Translations under genes and position numbers: made by a program
DNA from: Mesorhizobium neociceri
Lineage (GTDB): Bacteria; Pseudomonadota; Alphaproteobacteria; Rhizobiales; Rhizobiaceae
DNA: 64,000 nucleotides
Direction of reading: 5' to 3'
Assembly (NCBI RefSeq): GCF_013520985.1
Contig: NZ_JACDTY010000010.1
Span: 62,001-126,000 of the forward strand
In this document: piece after piece, positions 61,467-64,000 of the stretch
Numbering within the stretch: position 1 is the first letter of the stretch
How the letters are laid out: each line of letters starts with the position of its first letter
The notes under the pieces: model-generated
What the model saw: the letters and a program-made list of their open reading frames with translations, nothing else
Told to the model about the DNA's origin: nothing
The model's database searches: none

Positions 61467-63743
61467 TCAGCCGCCGCCGAGAATATCAAGGATCGACGTC
61501 TTGCGCTTCTTGGTCGGGCCTCCGACGCTGCCGGGCGGCACCGGATGCTTGATCGAGGCGGTGGTGCCGCCGTCGCCGGGCATGTCGAAGCCGTCGGCAT
61601 CGACGGTTTCGGCCGGACGGCGGACTGGCGCTCGTGCCGGGACAGCAGCAGGCGCCGGAGCGGCAGAAGGGGCCGACTGGCCGACTGACACGGCAGGCAA
61701 CGGCGCTGGCTGGTTGTTGTCAGCCGAGGGAATGTCGTCGGGGACGATGGTGTCGGGCGGCGTCGACTTCCAGGTGCCGGGCAGCGGCCTGACCGGTACA
61801 CCTTCGTGCGCGGCGACCATGAATTCGTGCCAGGCCTGTGCCGGCAGCGCGCCGCCGGTGACCTTCTTCATCGGGCTGCCGTCATCATTGCCGAACCAGA
61901 CGCCGGTGGTGAGGTTGGCGGTGTAGCCGACGAACCAGGCGTCGCGCGAATTCTGGCTGGTGCCGGTCTTGCCGGCCGACGGCCAGGCGAAGGCCGCCTT
62001 CTTGGCCGTGCCGATCTCGACCGTGCCGGTCATCATCGAGTTCATCATGCCGACAATGTCCTGCTTGACGACGCGCGGCGCGCTGCCGCCATTGTCGTCA
62101 AAAAGCACCTTGCCTTCGGTCGTGGTGATGCGGCGGATGAAATGGATATCCGGCTTGTAGCCGCCATTGGCGAACGGCACGTAAGCCGATGTCAGCTCCA
62201 GCGGCGTCACTTCCGAGGTGCCCAGCGCAATCGAGGTGTTGGCGATCAGATCGGACTGAATGCCCATGCGGTGCGCCGCCTCGACCACCGCGTCGGGCCC
62301 GACCTCCATGGTCAGCTGTGCGGCGACCGAATTGAGCGACTTCGCCAGCGCGGTCGCCAGCGTCACCTTGCCGAAATACTTGCCGCCGTAATTGTCCGGC
62401 GTCCACTTGCCGATCTTGATCGGAGCGTCGTTGCGCACGCTGTCGGGTGTGCGGCCGGCTTCGAGTGCCGCCATATAGACGAACGGCTTGAACGCCGAGC
62501 CGGGCTGGCGGCGCGCTTCCGAAGCGCGATCGAACTGGCTGGTCGAATAGTCGTAGCCGCCGACCATGGCGCGCACGGCACCCGAATTGTCGATCGACAC
62601 CAGCGCGCCCTGGCTGACATTGAGCTTCTTGCCGCTCTCGTCGATCAGCCGGCGGATCGACTGTTCGGCGAGCTTCTGCAGGTTGAGGTCGACGGTGGTG
62701 TTGACGACGATATCGCTGCGCACGTCGCCGATCAGGTCGGGCAGTTCTTCCATGATGGTGTCGGCGACATAGTTTTCCGAGCCGGTCCAGTAGGATGGCG
62801 CGCGCGTCGCCGGCGCGCTCATGGCCGAGGCCAGTTCCTTGGCACTGATCTTGCCTTCGTCGCGCATGGCGGCCAGCACCAGCTGCGAGCGTTCTTCCGC
62901 CGCCTTCGGGTCGCGCGCCGGCGACAACCGCGACGGAGCTTTCAACAGGCCGGCGAGAAGGGCTGCCTCCGAAAGCGTGACATCGCGCGCGCTCTTGCCG
63001 AAATAGCGCCGCGAGGCCGCCTCGACGCCATAGGCGCCGGAGCCGAAATAGACCCGGTTGAGATACATTTCGAGGATCTGGTCCTTGGTGTGCTTGTGCT
63101 CCAGCCAAAGCGACAGCAGCACCTCCTGCACCTTGCGTTCCAGCGTGCGGTCGGGCTTCAGGAACAGGTTCTTGGCCAGCTGCTGGGTCAGCGTCGAGCC
63201 GCCTTGCGAGAAATGGCCGCCCAGAATGTTGGTCACCATGGCGCGCGACAGGCCGATCGGGTCGATGCCGAAATGCGAATAGAAGCGGCGATCCTCGATG
63301 GCGATGACGGCTTCGGGGATGTAGGGCGACATTTCGTGCAGGCCGACCGCCTCGCCGCCGCTCATGCCCCTGTTGGCGAGCAACTGCCCGTCGACCGAGA
63401 CGATCTTGATGTTGGGCGCGCGGTCGGGGATCGACCAGGTGGTGGCCGCCGGCATCTTGGCGCCGTAGTAGACGACAATGCCGGCCACCGCGATGCCGCC
63501 CCAGATGCAGAGCACGAAGCACCAGTAGAACATCCGGGCCAGCACACCGAACAGGCCGCGCCGGCTTTTGCCGCGCCTACCGCGCGATGATGATTTTGCC
63601 TTGGAGGTTTTGCGCGCCGTGGAGGATTTGCGATTGCCCGGCACGACGCGATCCTCCTCGTTCACCGAAAAACCGGCCGGAGATTTCGCCTTTGGCGATC
63701 CCTCGAAGCTGGGTTCGATGCGACTGTCTCTGCGGTTCGCCAT
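61467..63743 (-). CDS. Class A penicillin-binding protein 1A (bifunctional peptidoglycan synthase)
   Basis: 758 aa. A basic cytoplasmic N-terminus of about 65 residues precedes one membrane helix (about 70-92). The glycosyltransferase domain shows AIEDRRFYSHFGIDP with the catalytic Glu, GGSTLTQQLAKNLFL and EHKHTKDQILEMYLNRVYFG. The transpeptidase domain has Ser416 in GSAFKPF, SLNSVAAQL, and AGKTGTSQNSRDAWFVGYT. A Pro/Ala-rich tail ends the protein. Rhizobia carry several such paralogues, so no symbol is given. Confidence 0.95.
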   Translation of the reverse strand: MANRRDSRIEPSFEGSPKAKSPAGFSVNEEDRVVPGNRKSSTARKTSKAKSSSRGRRGKSRRGLFGVLARMFYWCFVLCIWGGIAVAGIVVYYGAKMPAATTWSIPDRAPNIKIVSVDGQLLANRGMSGGEAVGLHEMSPYIPEAVIAIEDRRFYSHFGIDPIGLSRAMVTNILGGHFSQGGSTLTQQLAKNLFLKPDRTLERKVQEVLLSLWLEHKHTKDQILEMYLNRVYFGSGAYGVEAASRRYFGKSARDVTLSEAALLAGLLKAPSRLSPARDPKAAEERSQLVLAAMRDEGKISAKELASAMSAPATRAPSYWTGSENYVADTIMEELPDLIGDVRSDIVVNTTVDLNLQKLAEQSIRRLIDESGKKLNVSQGALVSIDNSGAVRAMVGGYDYSTSQFDRASEARRQPGSAFKPFVYMAALEAGRTPDSVRNDAPIKIGKWTPDNYGGKYFGKVTLATALAKSLNSVAAQLTMEVGPDAVVEAAHRMGIQSDLIANTSIALGTSEVTPLELTSAYVPFANGGYKPDIHFIRRITTTEGKVLFDDNGGSAPRVVKQDIVGMMNSMMTGTVEIGTAKKAAFAWPSAGKTGTSQNSRDAWFVGYTANLTTGVWFGNDDGSPMKKVTGGALPAQAWHEFMVAAHEGVPVRPLPGTWKSTPPDTIVPDDIPSADNNQPAPLPAVSVGQSAPSAAPAPAAVPARAPVRRPAETVDADGFDMPGDGGTTASIKHPVPPGSVGGPTKKRKTSILDILGGG

Positions 63744-63948
63744 GCGTTGCGCTGTCTTCCCGGTGCCAATGGCGCTCGGGTTGGAGGGTAGATGCGGCGG
63801 TTTAAGGGCGCGTTAAAGCAGGGGTTATGCACCCTTTTGAAATTCCTTAAGAATTTCTAAATCGGCTACGCCCGCTGCCTCCGGCATGGCGCATCCGCGC
63901 CTGCTTGTACGTTGCGGACGGCAGAGCCCTAGGCTACCCCGGAATATT

Positions 63949-64000
63949 TCAATTCTGCTGGATCGAAATGCCCTTGTCGTCGATCTTCAGCTCCACGCCC
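63949..64000 (-). CDS. C-terminal end of an unidentified protein (cut by the window)
   Basis: Sixteen codons read GVELKIDDKGISIQQN before a TGA at 63951-63949; the gene continues beyond the window. Frame quality is good (GC-rich third positions), but no family can be named from this length. Between it and the PBP gene (63744-63948) there is no ORF of note; a near-perfect palindrome GAAATTC-N5-GAATTTC (63839-63857) lies there. Confidence 0.5.
   Translation of the reverse strand, partial: GVELKIDDKGISIQQN

Noticed and set aside
61806..63590. 594-codon plus-strand frame opposite the penicillin-binding protein
   Set aside because: The minus strand holds a complete class A PBP with all motifs; the plus-strand product has none.
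63839..63857. GAAATTC-N5-GAATTTC palindrome considered as a terminator
   Set aside because: AT-rich stem with no T-run; kept only as a note.

Overview
The window is a 64 kb piece of ordinary, GC-rich alphaproteobacterial chromosome. The best fit is a member of the Rhizobiales close to Mesorhizobium. The evidence is the block hsp20-DUF1150 / ptsN-hpf-rpoN-lptB-lptA-lptC / sppA-ihfB-lapA, the Rhizobiales-type intergenic palindromes, an OlsB-type ornithine-lipid acyltransferase, IalB-family and AtsE-type attachment proteins, and the abundance of Bug/Tct solute uptake genes. Species assignment is inference. I see no rRNA, tRNA, CRISPR array, insertion sequence or prophage.

Layout. 1-4.1 kb: the end of the Kdp potassium operon (kdpC, kdpD, kdpE). 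4.1-6 kb: paired repeats, an IalB-family protein, a small Gln-rich secreted protein and a Nudix hydrolase. 6-12.3 kb: a minus-strand operon tctC-tctB-tctA-CaiB-type CoA-transferase-citryl-CoA-lyase-like, divergent from an IclR regulator, with two tandem 17-bp inverted repeats between them. This is the most coherent candidate for an uncharacterised pathway: import of a tricarboxylate, CoA activation, lyase cleavage. 12.3-15.9 kb: an OmpA-like protein, a GNAT enzyme, an NmrA-like reductase and a DUF1330 remnant, in a patch bounded by copies of one palindromic repeat. 15.9-19.6 kb: a DUF2214 protein and a second tctC-tctB-tctA set in the opposite orientation. 19.6-26.5 kb: nth, DUF2244, a methyltransferase, an Ada-like DNA repair protein, ribokinase, a frameshifted amidase and a LysE exporter.

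26.5-35.8 kb: a nucleoside hydrolase, the small heat-shock gene with a candidate sigma-32 promoter and ROSE-like RNA thermometer, then ptsN-hpf-rpoN, the Lpt lipopolysaccharide transport genes, sppA, ihfB and lapA. 35.8-42.1 kb: an ornithine cyclodeaminase homologue, an EVE protein, a broken VOC gene beside its probable YafY/WYL regulator, two RNA methyltransferases, lspA and an AcuI-like reductase. 42.2-46.95 kb: an orphan hybrid kinase, olsB with a candidate Pho box, a TRIC-type channel flanked by heptamer repeats, and grpE with a sigma-32-like promoter. 47.2-51 kb: a NepR-like small protein, a desaturase, a DJ-1/PfpI protein and a GMC oxidoreductase.

51-56 kb: the assimilatory sulfate operon cysG-DUF2849-cysI-cysH-DUF934, with an APS-type CysH. 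56.3-64 kb: a host-attachment protein, a Kef-type antiporter, an AraC regulator divergent from a quinone-reductase-like gene, an SDR, a class A penicillin-binding protein and the last codons of another gene.

Two genes are clearly disrupted: the amidase by a 1-nt frameshift, and the VOC gene by a stop codon plus a frameshift. A DUF1330 gene survives only as a fragment.
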